64,000 nt of DNA, taken from positions 372,001 to 436,000 of the forward strand of contig NZ_JALLGK010000004.1 in NCBI RefSeq assembly GCF_023072595.1. Reading direction: 5' to 3'. Both the position numbers and the translations under genes were made by a program. Below the pieces are notes generated by a model. The model was given only the letters and a program-made list of their open reading frames with translations, had not been told where the DNA came from and ran no database searches. The first letter of the stretch is position 1, and each line of letters opens with the position of its first letter. The stretch is from Streptomyces sp. XM4193. Its GTDB lineage: Bacteria; Actinomycetota; Actinomycetes; Streptomycetales; Streptomycetaceae. Below are positions 44,023 to 52,581 of the stretch, piece after piece.

Positions 44023-44873
44023 TGCGCATCTTCGACCCGCACATCCACATGACCTCCCGCACCACCGACGACTACCGGGCGATGTACGACGCCGGGGTGC
44101 GCGCCGTGGTCGAACCCTCCTTCTGGCTGGGTCAGCCGCGCACCCATCCCGCCAGCTTCTACGACTACTTCGACGCCCTCCTGGGCTGGGAGCCCTTCCG
44201 CGCGGCCCAGTACGGCATCGCCCACCACTGCACCATCGCGCTCAACCCCAAGGAGGCCGGCGACCCCCGCTGCCTCCCGGTGCTGGAGGAGCTGCCGCGC
44301 TATCTGGCCAAGGACGGGGTCGTCGCCGTCGGAGAGATCGGCTACGACTCCATGACACCGGCCGAGGACCGCGCGCTCGCCGCCCAGCTGCAGATGGCCG
44401 TCGACCACGAGCTGCCGGCCATGGTCCACACCCCGCACCGCGACAAGGCCGCCGGCCTCGCCCGCACCCTGGACGTAGTGCGGGAGTCCGACCTGCCCAT
44501 CGAGCACGTACTGATCGACCATCTCAACGAGACCACCGTCGCCGCCGCCACCGACTCCGGCTGCTGGCGCGGCTTCTCCATCTACCCCGACACCAAGATG
44601 GACCCCGACCGCATGGTGGCGCTGCTGCGCTCCCACGGCACCGAGCGCGTCCTGGTCAACTCCGCCGCGGACTGGGGAAACAGCGACCCGCTCACCCCGC
44701 GGCGCGTCGGCGAGGCGATGCTCGCGGCCGGCTTCACCGAGGACGACGTGGACCTCGTCCTGTGGCGCAACCCGGTGGAGTTCTACGGCCTCAGCGGCCG
44801 TCTGGAACTGGACGCGGCCGAGCCCGCCGCACCCACCCACGAGGGCAACTCCGTGCTGCGCGGCGGGGAGTGA
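44022..44873 (+). CDS. eboB: TatD-family metal-dependent hydrolase EboB
   Basis: 283 aa amidohydrolase-fold protein. FDPHIHMTSRT is the N-terminal HxH metal motif, GVVAVGEIGYDSM supplies the conserved glutamate, and AMVHTPHRDK and VLIDHLNETT supply the later histidines. The C-terminal SAADWGNSDPL carries the aspartate. All TatD metal ligands therefore appear present. In Ebo clusters this protein is presumed to hydrolyse a small molecule rather than DNA. ATG 44022 overlaps the EboA stop. Confidence 0.87.
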   Translation: MRIFDPHIHMTSRTTDDYRAMYDAGVRAVVEPSFWLGQPRTHPASFYDYFDALLGWEPFRAAQYGIAHHCTIALNPKEAGDPRCLPVLEELPRYLAKDGVVAVGEIGYDSMTPAEDRALAAQLQMAVDHELPAMVHTPHRDKAAGLARTLDVVRESDLPIEHVLIDHLNETTVAAATDSGCWRGFSIYPDTKMDPDRMVALLRSHGTERVLVNSAADWGNSDPLTPRRVGEAMLAAGFTEDDVDLVLWRNPVEFYGLSGRLELDAAEPAAPTHEGNSVLRGGE

Positions 44874-44877
44874 GCCC

Positions 44878-46059
44878 GTGCGCTTCCGCCACCCGGACGG
44901 CTCGACCGTCCACCTCGCGTACTGCACCAACGTCCACCCGGCCGAAACGCTGGACGGTGTGATCGCCCAGCTCCGCGACCACGCCGAGCCGGTCCGCCGC
45001 CGGCTCGGCCGGGACCGGCTCGGCATCGGACTGTGGCTCGCCCATCCGGCGGCCGAGGCGCTCGTCGCCGATCGGCGACGGCTGGACCAGCTGCGCGGCG
45101 AACTCGACCGGCGCGGCCTCGAGGTCGTCACGCTCAACGGCTTCCCCTACCAGGGCTTCGGCGACGAACGCGTCAAGTACCGGGTGTACCGGCCGGACTG
45201 GACCGAACCCGAGCGCCTGCGGCACACCGTCCGCCTCGCCGAACTGCTGGCGGAGCTGCTGCCCGAGGACGTCACCGAGGGCACCGTCTCCACTCTGCCG
45301 CTCGCCTGGCGCACCGACTTCGACGCCGAACGCCTGGCCGTCGCCCACGGACAACTCCGCGCTCTCGCACAGGAGTTGGACGCGCTGGAGGCGCGCACCG
45401 GCCGCCGCATCCGGATCGGGCTGGAACCCGAACCGGGCTGCACCGTGGAGACCACCGCCCAGGCGGTGGCGGCGCTGCGGGCACCGGGTGCGCCGCCGGT
45501 CGACCGGGTCGGCATGTGTCTGGACACCTGCCATCTGGCCACCGCCTTCGAGGACCCCGCGGCAGCCGTCGCCCTGCTGGACGAGGCACGGGTGCCGGTC
45601 CACAAGGTGCAGCTCTCCGCGGCCCTCCACAGTGCCCGGCCGCACGAGCCGCACGAGCGCGCGGCGCTGGAGCGCTTCGTCGAACCGCGCTTCCTGCACC
45701 AGACCCGCGTCGCCGCGCCGGGGGGCGTGCGCGGCGCAGACGACCTCGACCTGGCGCTGGCCGGCGAGCACGCGCTGGCGACCGACGGTCCCTGGCGGGT
45801 CCACCTCCACGTGCCGCTGCACGCGGAGCTGGAGCCGCCGCTGACCTCCACCCTCCAGGTGCTGCGCGAGACGCTCGGCCACCTCCTGGGCGGCCCGCGC
45901 GCCCGCACCCACCACCTGGAGGTGGAGACCTACACCTGGCAGGCGCTCCCGGAGGGCCTGCGCCCCACCGACGCCGACGAGCTGGCCGACGGCATCGCCG
46001 CCGAACTCGTCGTCGCCCGCGACCTGTTGACCGACCTCGGACTCAAGGAGCAGCCGTGA
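44878..46059 (+). CDS. eboE: Metabolite traffic protein EboE (TIM-barrel)
   Basis: 393 aa from GTG 44878, four bases after the EboB stop. The EboE signature start HLAYCTNVHPAETLDGVIAQ is obvious, followed by LNGFPYQGFGDERVK, RIGLEPEPGCTVETT and GMCLDTCHLATAFEDP, which place metal-binding Glu, Asp and His as in xylose-isomerase-like folds. In cyanobacteria Ebo proteins are needed to move a scytonemin precursor to the periplasm. Here the substrate is unknown. Confidence 0.88.
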   Translation: MRFRHPDGSTVHLAYCTNVHPAETLDGVIAQLRDHAEPVRRRLGRDRLGIGLWLAHPAAEALVADRRRLDQLRGELDRRGLEVVTLNGFPYQGFGDERVKYRVYRPDWTEPERLRHTVRLAELLAELLPEDVTEGTVSTLPLAWRTDFDAERLAVAHGQLRALAQELDALEARTGRRIRIGLEPEPGCTVETTAQAVAALRAPGAPPVDRVGMCLDTCHLATAFEDPAAAVALLDEARVPVHKVQLSAALHSARPHEPHERAALERFVEPRFLHQTRVAAPGGVRGADDLDLALAGEHALATDGPWRVHLHVPLHAELEPPLTSTLQVLRETLGHLLGGPRARTHHLEVETYTWQALPEGLRPTDADELADGIAAELVVARDLLTDLGLKEQP

Positions 46060-47459
46060 CCACACCCCGAGTCCAGCCACTGCTGGTCCTCGACGTCGTC
46101 GGGCTCACCCCGGCGCTGCTGACCCACATGCCGCGGCTGCGGGCCCTCGCCTCCGGCGGCACCTCGGCGCCGCTGCGCACCATCCTGCCCGCGGTCACCT
46201 GCGCCGCCCAGTCCACCTTCCTGACCGGAAAGCTCCCGACCGACCACGGCATCGTCGGCAACGGCTGGTACTTCCGCGAGCTCGGCGACGTACTGCTGTG
46301 GCGCCAGCACAACGCGCTCGTCGGCGGCGACAAGATCTGGCACACCGCCCGCGAACGCCGCCCCGGCTACACCGTCGCCAACGTCTGCTGGTGGTACGCG
46401 ATGGGCGCGGACACCGACTGGACGGTCACCCCGCGCCCCATCTACTACGCCGACGGGCGCAAGGAGCCCGACTGCTACACCCGCCCGCCCGAGCTGCACG
46501 ACGAACTGGTCGACAAGCTCGGCGAGTTCCCGCTCTTCACCTTCTGGGGACCGCGGGCCGGACTGACCTCCTCGCAGTGGATCATCGACGCCACCCGCCA
46601 TCTGCTGCACACCCGCAGGCCCGACCTGACCCTGGCCTACGTACCGCACCTGGACTACGACCTCCAGCGCTACGGCCCCGACGACCCCCGTTCGCACGCC
46701 GCCGCGCGCGAGATCGACACCGCGCTCGGCCCACTGCTCGACGACGCGCGCGAGCTGGGCCGCCGGGTGGTGGTGCTCTCGGAGTACGGCATCACCGCCG
46801 TCGACCGGCCGGTGGACATCAACCGGGCGCTGCGCCGGGCCGGACTCGTCGAGGTGCACACCCAGGACGGCATGGAGTACCTGGACCCCGCCACCTCGCG
46901 GGCGTTCGCCGTCGCGGACCACCAGCTGGCGCACGTCTACGTGCGCGACCCCGCCGACCGGGCCACCGTCCGCGAGGTGCTCGAAGAGCTCCCCGGAGTC
47001 GCCGAACTCCTCGACGAGACCGGCAAGAAGGACCACGGCCTGGACCACCCGCGGGCGGGCGAGTTCGTCGCCGTCGCCGAACCCCGCTCCTGGTTCACCT
47101 ACTACTACTGGCTCGACGACGAACGGGCCCCGGACTTCGCCCGGTTGGTGGAGATCCACCGCAAGCCCGGCTACGACCCGGTCGAACTCTTCATGGACCC
47201 GCAGGACCCGTACGTCAAGGTGCGGGCGGCCACCGCGCTCGCCCGCAAGAAGATCGGGATGCGCTACCGGATGGCCGTCGTGCCGCTCGACCCCTCACCC
47301 ATCCGCGGCAGCCACGGCCGTCTGCCGGACCGGGAGGAGGACGGACCGATGCTCATCTGCTCCGAACCCGAAGCGCTGGACGGCGTCCTGGACGAGGGCG
47401 GCGGCGTACCCGCGACCTCGGTGAAGGACCTGCTGCTCGACCTCTCCGCACCGGACTAG
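46056..47459 (+). CDS. Nucleotide pyrophosphatase/alkaline phosphatase-family protein EboF-like
   Basis: 467 aa from GTG 46056 (GTGA overlap). It belongs to the type I phosphodiesterase / nucleotide pyrophosphatase family: LVLDVVGLTPALL carries the first metal aspartate, LPAVTCAAQSTFLTGKLP holds the nucleophile threonine, GIVGNGWYF follows, and YVPHLDYDLQRYGP, SEYGITAV and VADHQLAHVY hold further ligands. It lacks a signal peptide. It is the last gene of the overlapping run and corresponds to EboF in position and family. It probably removes a phosphate or nucleotide from the Ebo product. Confidence 0.85.
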   Translation: MTTPRVQPLLVLDVVGLTPALLTHMPRLRALASGGTSAPLRTILPAVTCAAQSTFLTGKLPTDHGIVGNGWYFRELGDVLLWRQHNALVGGDKIWHTARERRPGYTVANVCWWYAMGADTDWTVTPRPIYYADGRKEPDCYTRPPELHDELVDKLGEFPLFTFWGPRAGLTSSQWIIDATRHLLHTRRPDLTLAYVPHLDYDLQRYGPDDPRSHAAAREIDTALGPLLDDARELGRRVVVLSEYGITAVDRPVDINRALRRAGLVEVHTQDGMEYLDPATSRAFAVADHQLAHVYVRDPADRATVREVLEELPGVAELLDETGKKDHGLDHPRAGEFVAVAEPRSWFTYYYWLDDERAPDFARLVEIHRKPGYDPVELFMDPQDPYVKVRAATALARKKIGMRYRMAVVPLDPSPIRGSHGRLPDREEDGPMLICSEPEALDGVLDEGGGVPATSVKDLLLDLSAPD

Positions 47460-47749
47460 CGCGCCCGTGGGCGCCCCGGCTCCGCTCGGGGCCCACGACC
47501 CGCGCCCGTTCGCACCGCGCCTGCGGCGCCTCCCCGACGCCGTGGCGTTCCGCACAACCCACCGCCGCACCCTCCCCTGCCCGAAACCGCCTCCCCACCC
47601 GGCCCGCACCCCCGTCCCCACCCACCCGCCGCACCACCCCCGCGCGACCCACCCGCCGCGCACCACCCACCGCACGACAGCCGCACCGTCCACCTGCCGC
47701 ACCGTCCACCTTCCGCACCACCCACCGCACCCGCCAAGGAGACTCCGCC
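47460..47749. other. 290-bp C/A-rich gap
   Basis: The plus strand is almost devoid of G runs and made of ccacc and cgcacc units. Any frame translates to His/Pro/Thr-rich low complexity. No promoter or gene can be supported except the AAGGAGA ribosome site of the next gene at its end. Confidence 0.6.
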
Positions 47750-48796
47750 ATGCACCGATCCTCCGACCGCTACGACAGCCTGCGCGCCGCACTGGACCGC
47801 CGCTCCTTCCTCGGTGTCGCGGCGGGCGCCGGCGCCGCCGCGCTGCTGGCCGGCGCGGCAAGCCCCGCCCAGGCGAGCGGGTTCGGCAGACAGCGCCTGC
47901 TTCCCAAGGGGCGTCTGGGCATCCAGCTCTACACCCTGCGGGACCAGGTCCAGGAACTGGGCTTCGGCCCGGTCTTCGAGGAACTCGCCCGCCACGGCTA
48001 CGACGAGGTCGAGTTCGCCGGCTACACCCAGGGGACCGGCGACATCTCGATCCGGCAGCTCAAGCGGCTGCTCCGCGAGAACGGTCTGCGCGCCATCGGC
48101 AGCCACGTCGGCTACCACGCCGACGGCGGCGACCCGAACGCGTACACCTTCGCCACCCAGTTGGAGAAGGTGCTGGACGACGCCGCCGAACTGGGCGTTC
48201 CCTACATCGGCACGCCCAACAACCCCAACCGCTACGGCGACACCGTCGACGGCTGGAAGCGCGCCGCCGAGGAGTTCAACGTCTACGGAGCCGCCGCCCG
48301 CAAGCGGGGCCTCGCCTTCTACCAGCACAACCACAGCGAGGAGTTCAGCTTCGCCCTGGACGCACCCGACGTCCGCCTCTACGACCTGCTGATGGCCGAG
48401 ACCGACCCGAAGCTGGTCAAGCTGGAGCTCGACATCTACTGGGCCTTCGTCGCCCAGCACCGCTTCAGCAAGCGCCCCGACGGGACCCCGGACCCGCTGG
48501 ACCCGCTGAAGTACGTGCTGGCCGACCCCGACCGCTTCCCGCTCTTCCACGTCAAGGACGGCGAGCACGACGAGGCGCTGCCCGAGGGCTACGAGCAGAC
48601 GGACGTCGGCTACGGCGACCTGGACTACGTCGAGTTCATCTCGGCCGTCGCCAGGGGCCGTCGCCGCCGCTACCACCACTGGCTCGTCGAGCGCGACGAC
48701 GCTCCCGACCCGAACACCAACCCCGCCGGCTCCCTGAGCACCGCCCGACGCTCGGCCGAGTACCTGCGCTCCCTGCGCTGCCGCCCCGGCCACTGA
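47750..48796 (+). CDS. Tat-exported sugar phosphate isomerase/epimerase
   Basis: 348 aa TIM-barrel protein with a twin-arginine signal (LDRRSFLGVAAGAGAAALLAG, residues 15-35, cleavage near AQASG). The barrel begins GRLGIQLYTLRDQVQ. Metal-site segments are FYQHNHSEEF, KLELDIYWAF, LFHVKDGEHDEALP and HHWLVERDDAP. Exported relatives act on oxidised sugars outside the membrane. It lies after the Ebo run and may complete extracellular processing begun by the secreted dehydrogenase and DUF1080 protein. AAGGAG precedes ATG 47750. Confidence 0.9.
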   Translation: MHRSSDRYDSLRAALDRRSFLGVAAGAGAAALLAGAASPAQASGFGRQRLLPKGRLGIQLYTLRDQVQELGFGPVFEELARHGYDEVEFAGYTQGTGDISIRQLKRLLRENGLRAIGSHVGYHADGGDPNAYTFATQLEKVLDDAAELGVPYIGTPNNPNRYGDTVDGWKRAAEEFNVYGAAARKRGLAFYQHNHSEEFSFALDAPDVRLYDLLMAETDPKLVKLELDIYWAFVAQHRFSKRPDGTPDPLDPLKYVLADPDRFPLFHVKDGEHDEALPEGYEQTDVGYGDLDYVEFISAVARGRRRRYHHWLVERDDAPDPNTNPAGSLSTARRSAEYLRSLRCRPGH

Positions 48797-49139
48797 TCCG
48801 GCCACCGGCGCGCGAGCGCCGCTGACGGACACCGCACCCGGGCGGTGGGGCGCCTCCTGCGGGCAGCCCTGCCGCTCGGGTTGCGGTGCCGCCACGTTTC
48901 CGCAACGCCGTCCCCGTCCCGTCCCGTCCTGCCCCGTCCCGCTCGGTCGGTGCTGCGCGGACCGGTGCTGTGAAGCGTGGGGGAGACCGGCTGAGGACGG
49001 GCCGGTGAACGGATCCCGCCCGTCATTTCCGGCGAATCGGAATCCGTGCAACGAATCCACCGGCAATGGAGGTGAGAAGCACTCCGGGGGCTTGGTATTG
49101 TTGTCCCCGTCGCCGCGGCCCAGGCCGCGACGCTCACCG
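48797..49139. other. 343-bp gap before tRNA-Leu
   Basis: The gap contains a run of cccgtcc units (about 48905-48950) and, nearer the tRNA, a less GC-rich stretch around 49020-49110 where its promoter should lie. A -10-like TATTGT near 49095 is the only candidate. No coding region is supported. Confidence 0.45.
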
Positions 49140-49224
49140 GTCCGGGTGGCGGAATGGCAGACGCGCTAGCTTGAGGTGCTAGTGCCCTTTATCGGGCGTG
49201 GGGGTTCAAGTCCCCCCTCGGACA
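49140..49224 (+). tRNA. tRNA-Leu (anticodon GAG)
   Basis: The acceptor arm GTCCGGG pairs with CTCGGAC (one G-U). The D-arm, an anticodon stem of gctag/ctagt with loop containing GAG, a long variable arm (class II, typical of Leu) and a T-arm with GGTTCAAGTCC are all visible. The 3' CCA is not encoded. A U-rich intrinsic terminator follows at once. Confidence 0.93.
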
Positions 49225-49230
49225 CAGCGA

Positions 49231-49256
49231 AGGACCTCCATCTCGGTGGGGGTCCT
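49231..49256 (+). terminator. Intrinsic terminator of tRNA-Leu
   Basis: AGGACCTCCA and TGGGGGTCCT form a 10-bp stem with one G-U pair and a six-base loop, followed by gtttcgttgttg, an unusually T-rich tail for this genome. Confidence 0.85.
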
Positions 49257-49372
49257 GTTTCGTTGTTGTACGACCTGTAAGGGCCGGCCGGACACGCGCC
49301 GGAACGGAACGCGTCCGGCGCGCGTCCGTACGCCGTGCCCGCCTCGGCCGCACCAGGGAAGTGGTCACCGCC

Positions 49373-50431
49373 ATGAGACGCCGCCGTCGCAGTGCGCCCC
49401 CGCCCGCGCCGCTGGAGCAGCGGCACGGCATCGACCCGGTGCGGCTGAGGCTGCCGCCCGACCCCGAGCGCCGCTGGGCGACGGTGGTGGACCATCTGCG
49501 CGAGCGGTACGCCGAGTTCGCCGGCGCCGACGAGTTCGACCGGATGGTCGAGCGGGGCCGCTTCGTCACCGCGAGCGGGTCGATCGAGGCCCGCACCCGG
49601 TACGAGCCGGGCCTGTACGTCTGGTTCCACCGTGACTTCGCGCCCGAGGAAGCGGTGCCGTTCCCGGTTGGCGTGGTCCATCGCGACGAGCGGATCGTCG
49701 TCGCCGACAAACCGCACTTCCTCGCCACCACCCCCCGCGGCAGCCACATCACCGAGACCGCTCTGGCCCGGCTGCGCCGCGAACTCTCGCTGCCCGAACT
49801 CCAGCCGGCCCACCGCCTCGACCGGCTCACCGCCGGCCTGGTGCTCTTCGTCGTCCGCCCCGCCGACCGGGGCGCCTACCAGTCGCTCTTCCAGGACCGC
49901 AGGGTCCGCAAGGAGTACGTGGCCGTCGCCCGCCACGATCCGGCGCTGACGTTCCCGAGAACCGTCCGCAACCGCATCGAGAAGGTTCCGGGCAGACTCG
50001 CCGCGGTGGAGCTCCCGGGCGAGCCCAACAGCGAGAGCCGCATCGAACTCCTCGGCCACCGCGACGGCTTGGCCGGCTACCGGCTGCTGCCCACCACCGG
50101 CCGTACCCATCAGCTGCGGCTGCACATGAGCGGCCTCGGCCTGCCCCTGCTGCACGACCCGCTCTTCCCCGACGACCACCGCCCGGACGCCCACCACCCC
50201 GCCCCGCACCTCGCCGACTCGGAGCGCCCCGACCCGCACCGCCCCGCCCCGCACCGCCCCGACTCGGCAACCGCGCCGCCGGGGCCCGACGCGGTGCGTC
50301 ACGGTGTCGACGACTGGGACCGCCCGCTCCAACTCCTCGCCCGCGCACTGGAGTTCACCGACCCCGTGACCGGTGAGGAGATCCGGTGCACCAGCCGGCT
50401 CCGTCTCAGCCACTGGCCACTGCCCGGCTGA
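49373..50431 (+). CDS. RluA-family pseudouridine synthase
   Basis: 352 aa RNA-modifying enzyme. The catalytic aspartate lies in AHRLDRLTAGL; upstream are the family segments VVHRDERIVVADKPHFLATT, and downstream RKEYVAVA and TGRTHQLRLHMSGLG. The N-terminal S4-like domain is reduced. Between the LHDPLFPDD strand and the final LQLLARALEF strand there is an insertion of about 50 residues rich in His, Pro and Asp, with repeats of PDxHxPAPH. ATG 49373 is preferred; an in-frame GTG at 49361 is possible. It probably isomerises uridine in 23S rRNA or tRNA. Confidence 0.9.
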   Translation: MRRRRRSAPPPAPLEQRHGIDPVRLRLPPDPERRWATVVDHLRERYAEFAGADEFDRMVERGRFVTASGSIEARTRYEPGLYVWFHRDFAPEEAVPFPVGVVHRDERIVVADKPHFLATTPRGSHITETALARLRRELSLPELQPAHRLDRLTAGLVLFVVRPADRGAYQSLFQDRRVRKEYVAVARHDPALTFPRTVRNRIEKVPGRLAAVELPGEPNSESRIELLGHRDGLAGYRLLPTTGRTHQLRLHMSGLGLPLLHDPLFPDDHRPDAHHPAPHLADSERPDPHRPAPHRPDSATAPPGPDAVRHGVDDWDRPLQLLARALEFTDPVTGEEIRCTSRLRLSHWPLPG

Positions 50432-50490
50432 CCCCGGCCGCCCGTCCCGGCCCTGCCCGCGCCCGCACGCCGGTACGGTCCGTGCGCCCC

Positions 50491-50580
50491 CGTACGCACC
50501 GCCGGTCCCGTACGCACCGCCGGTCCCGTACGCACCGCCGGTCCCGTACGCACCGCCGGTCCCGTACGCGCCGCCGGCCC
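50491..50580. repeat. Five 18-bp tandem repeats
   Basis: Units of cgtacgcaccgccggtcc begin at 50491, 50509, 50527, 50545 and 50563, the last degenerate. The array lies between the pseudouridine synthase stop and the SH3 gene terminator. A frame through it would encode PYAPPV repeats, but no start or downstream domain supports a gene. Confidence 0.9.
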
Positions 50581-50625
50581 CCGCCCGCCCCGTGCGCGCC
50601 CACCACGCCACTCGTGGCACACGCC

Positions 50626-50662
50626 GAGCGGCCCCGGGCTCGGTGGGAGTCCGGGGCCGCTC
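50626..50662 (-). terminator. Hairpin terminator of the SH3-domain gene
   Basis: GAGCGGCCCCGG (50626-50637) pairs perfectly with CCGGGGCCGCTC (50651-50662) across a 13-base loop, 25 bases past the stop of the minus-strand SH3 gene. Confidence 0.75.
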
Positions 50663-50686
50663 GGAAACGAGAGCAGAGGGTGAGCT

Positions 50687-51091
50687 CTACTTGCCTTCCG
50701 GCATCTCGTCCTTCTTCACCATGGTCGGGACGCAGGTCGGCAGCGGTGCGTCGTTCTGCACCCAGCGGGCGGCGACCCAGCCGGAGCGGTTGGCGAGCTT
50801 GAACCACAGGCGGTTGCCCTGGACGTTCTCGGTGGCGGCCTGGCAGCGGAGCTGGACGCGCGCGCCGTAGGCGTAGGAGCCGAGGTTGGCGGAGGTCGTC
50901 GTCGGGTAGGCGCGGATGATCACGCCGGTACGGGCGATCACGGTCCCTCCGACGGCGCGGACCTGCTCGGCCTGCGGTGCGGGGGCCTTGTCGGCACCGT
51001 GGGTGTTGGCCACGGCCGGCACCGAACCCATCAGACCCGCGGCGAGCGCACCCGCGGCCAGTCCGGCGGCGATCTTCCGATTGAGCTGCAT
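50687..51091 (-). CDS. Secreted small SH3-domain protein
   Basis: 134 aa. A signal peptide (1-29, cleavage near AVANT) is followed by a short Ala/Pro linker and a bacterial SH3-like domain (about 48-112; VIARTGVIIRAYPTTTSANL, YGARVQLRCQA, WFKLANRSGWVAARWV). Two cysteines (CQA and TCVP) may form a disulfide. AAGGAG precedes ATG 51091. Such proteins bind peptidoglycan or other wall polymers. It stands alone with its own hairpin terminator. Confidence 0.88.
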   Translation of the reverse strand: MQLNRKIAAGLAAGALAAGLMGSVPAVANTHGADKAPAPQAEQVRAVGGTVIARTGVIIRAYPTTTSANLGSYAYGARVQLRCQAATENVQGNRLWFKLANRSGWVAARWVQNDAPLPTCVPTMVKKDEMPEGK

Positions 51092-51676
51092 AGCTCTGTC
51101 TCCTTGTGAGCGTGCGAAGGAACGACGATCGGGAGCCGCCGCCGACGCGGCGAGGCGCGTCTCCCGCAGACGACAATGCGGCTCCGGTCCGCAGAAGGTG
51201 TCGCGCCATTCCGTCAAGTCACCCGAAATAGGCACTTTCACTGGCGAATGGAGTGAAGCAGTGTTGACGCCGGTGTCTCGACGCCGTGAGCAGGCTCGAG
51301 TTGGGGCCCGTGCTCTGCCGCGCGGACTCGCGAGGGTTCGACTCGTCGGCAGCGAGGTCCACTGCTCGGGCACGGAGGCCGTGACGAGCGCACCCACCCT
51401 TCCGGTGGGTCCGAGGTTGCAACCGCGTCGTCGGCACCTCGTTCCGAAGCGCCGTCACTCTCCGGCCGGAGCCGCATGCGATGACGATGTGTCAGGTGAT
51501 GCGAAGTCAGATTCACGGGACTTCTGTTGTGGCGTCAGATGCGATCAAATCCCCCTGTAATACACGCAGTTGGCGATGAGGAGTGTCACGTTCCGATCAC
51601 TGTGAGATTGTGAGTGTTCATCATGGGCAATGTTTGATCGCTTGGCCCCGCAGCTTGATCACTCTGGAGATCCCGC
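51092..51676. other. 585-bp divergent gap before the methyltransferase/terpene synthase pair
   Basis: No gene is supported. The last 150 bp are less GC-rich than the surroundings and contain two TTGATC hexamers 21 bp apart (51634-51639 and 51655-51660) and TGTGAG followed closely by TGTGAG-like repeats around 51600. These could be regulator sites for the terpene unit. The minus-strand SH3 promoter must also lie here. Confidence 0.45.
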
Positions 51677-52579
51677 ATGGAGAACGACCTCGTCATGAAC
51701 GACGCCTCAGGTCCGGCGTTCGACGAGACACAGGTTCCGCTGTACTACTCGCGCAAGACCAAGGACATCCTCCACAAGTACGGCCCCGGCCCCCGCGTCC
51801 ACTTCCACCTGGGACTCTTCGGCAAGGACGAGGCGCCGAACACCACCGTCGCGCAGGACGTGCTGCGCCGCCGCATCACCGACTCGCAGGAGAGAGTGCT
51901 CACGCACGCCGCGCAGCAGTGGCGCGTCGACCACCGGCCGAGCGGGGAGATCCTGGACATCGGCTGTGGGCTGGGCGGAGGTTCGATCTTCTGGGCGCAG
52001 AAGCACGGCGCCTCCGTGCAGGGGCTGACGGTGGCCGAGGACCACATACCCGTCATCGACGACCTCGCACGTCAGGCCGGGGTCTCCGACCGGGTGCGGG
52101 CACGCGCCCAGGATGTGCACGAACTCGACGAGGAGGCCCGCTACGACGGCGCCGTCGCCATCGAGAGCTCCGGCTACATGGACCGCGAACGGTTGTTCGC
52201 GGTGGCCGCGAAGGCGCTGCGTCCGGGCGGCTGGTTCGGCATCCAGGAGCACTTCATCTGCCGTCCCGAGTGGACCGAGTTCATCGACGCCTACTACAAG
52301 ACGCGGCTCGGCACCCTCACCGAGTACATCCAGTCCGCCCGCCAGGCCGGCCTCGAACTGGAGCAGGACGAGGACATCACCGACGGCGTCGCCGAGTTCT
52401 GGGTCCAGTCGATGGCCTGGAGCACCGCGGAGCTGGAGCGGGCGGAGCGCACCGGCGAGCCCTCGCCGATCAAGCGCGAGAGGCTGACGGAGTCCGCGCT
52501 CACCCACGGCAAGCTCTTCCGGATCTGGCGCGACCACGCGGTCGAGACCCGGCTGCTGCTCTTCCGCAAGGGGAGCTGA
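51677..52579 (+). CDS. SAM-dependent methyltransferase, probable prenyl-diphosphate C-methyltransferase
   Basis: 300 aa class I methyltransferase. The SAM-binding motif is [18 protein letters not shown] near residue 92, with acidic loop ESSGYM and the post-motif [17 protein letters not shown] lies eight bases before ATG 51677. Three bases separate its stop from the terpene synthase ATG, and the two probably form one transcription unit. This pairing is that of geranyl- or farnesyl-diphosphate C-methyltransferases feeding a terpene synthase. The sequence is not close to the standard geranyl-diphosphate 2-C-methyltransferase as I recall it, so the prenyl substrate is open. Confidence 0.75.
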   Translation: MENDLVMNDASGPAFDETQVPLYYSRKTKDILHKYGPGPRVHFHLGLFGKDEAPNTTVAQDVLRRRITDSQERVLTHAAQQWRVDHRPSGEILDIGCGLGGGSIFWAQKHGASVQGLTVAEDHIPVIDDLARQAGVSDRVRARAQDVHELDEEARYDGAVAIESSGYMDRERLFAVAAKALRPGGWFGIQEHFICRPEWTEFIDAYYKTRLGTLTEYIQSARQAGLELEQDEDITDGVAEFWVQSMAWSTAELERAERTGEPSPIKRERLTESALTHGKLFRIWRDHAVETRLLLFRKGS

Positions 52580-52581
52580 AC

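Noticed and set aside
50373..50870. Plus-strand ORF encoding PYAPPV repeats
   Set aside because: It consists only of the 18-bp array plus shadow of the SH3 gene; no independent start or conserved part.
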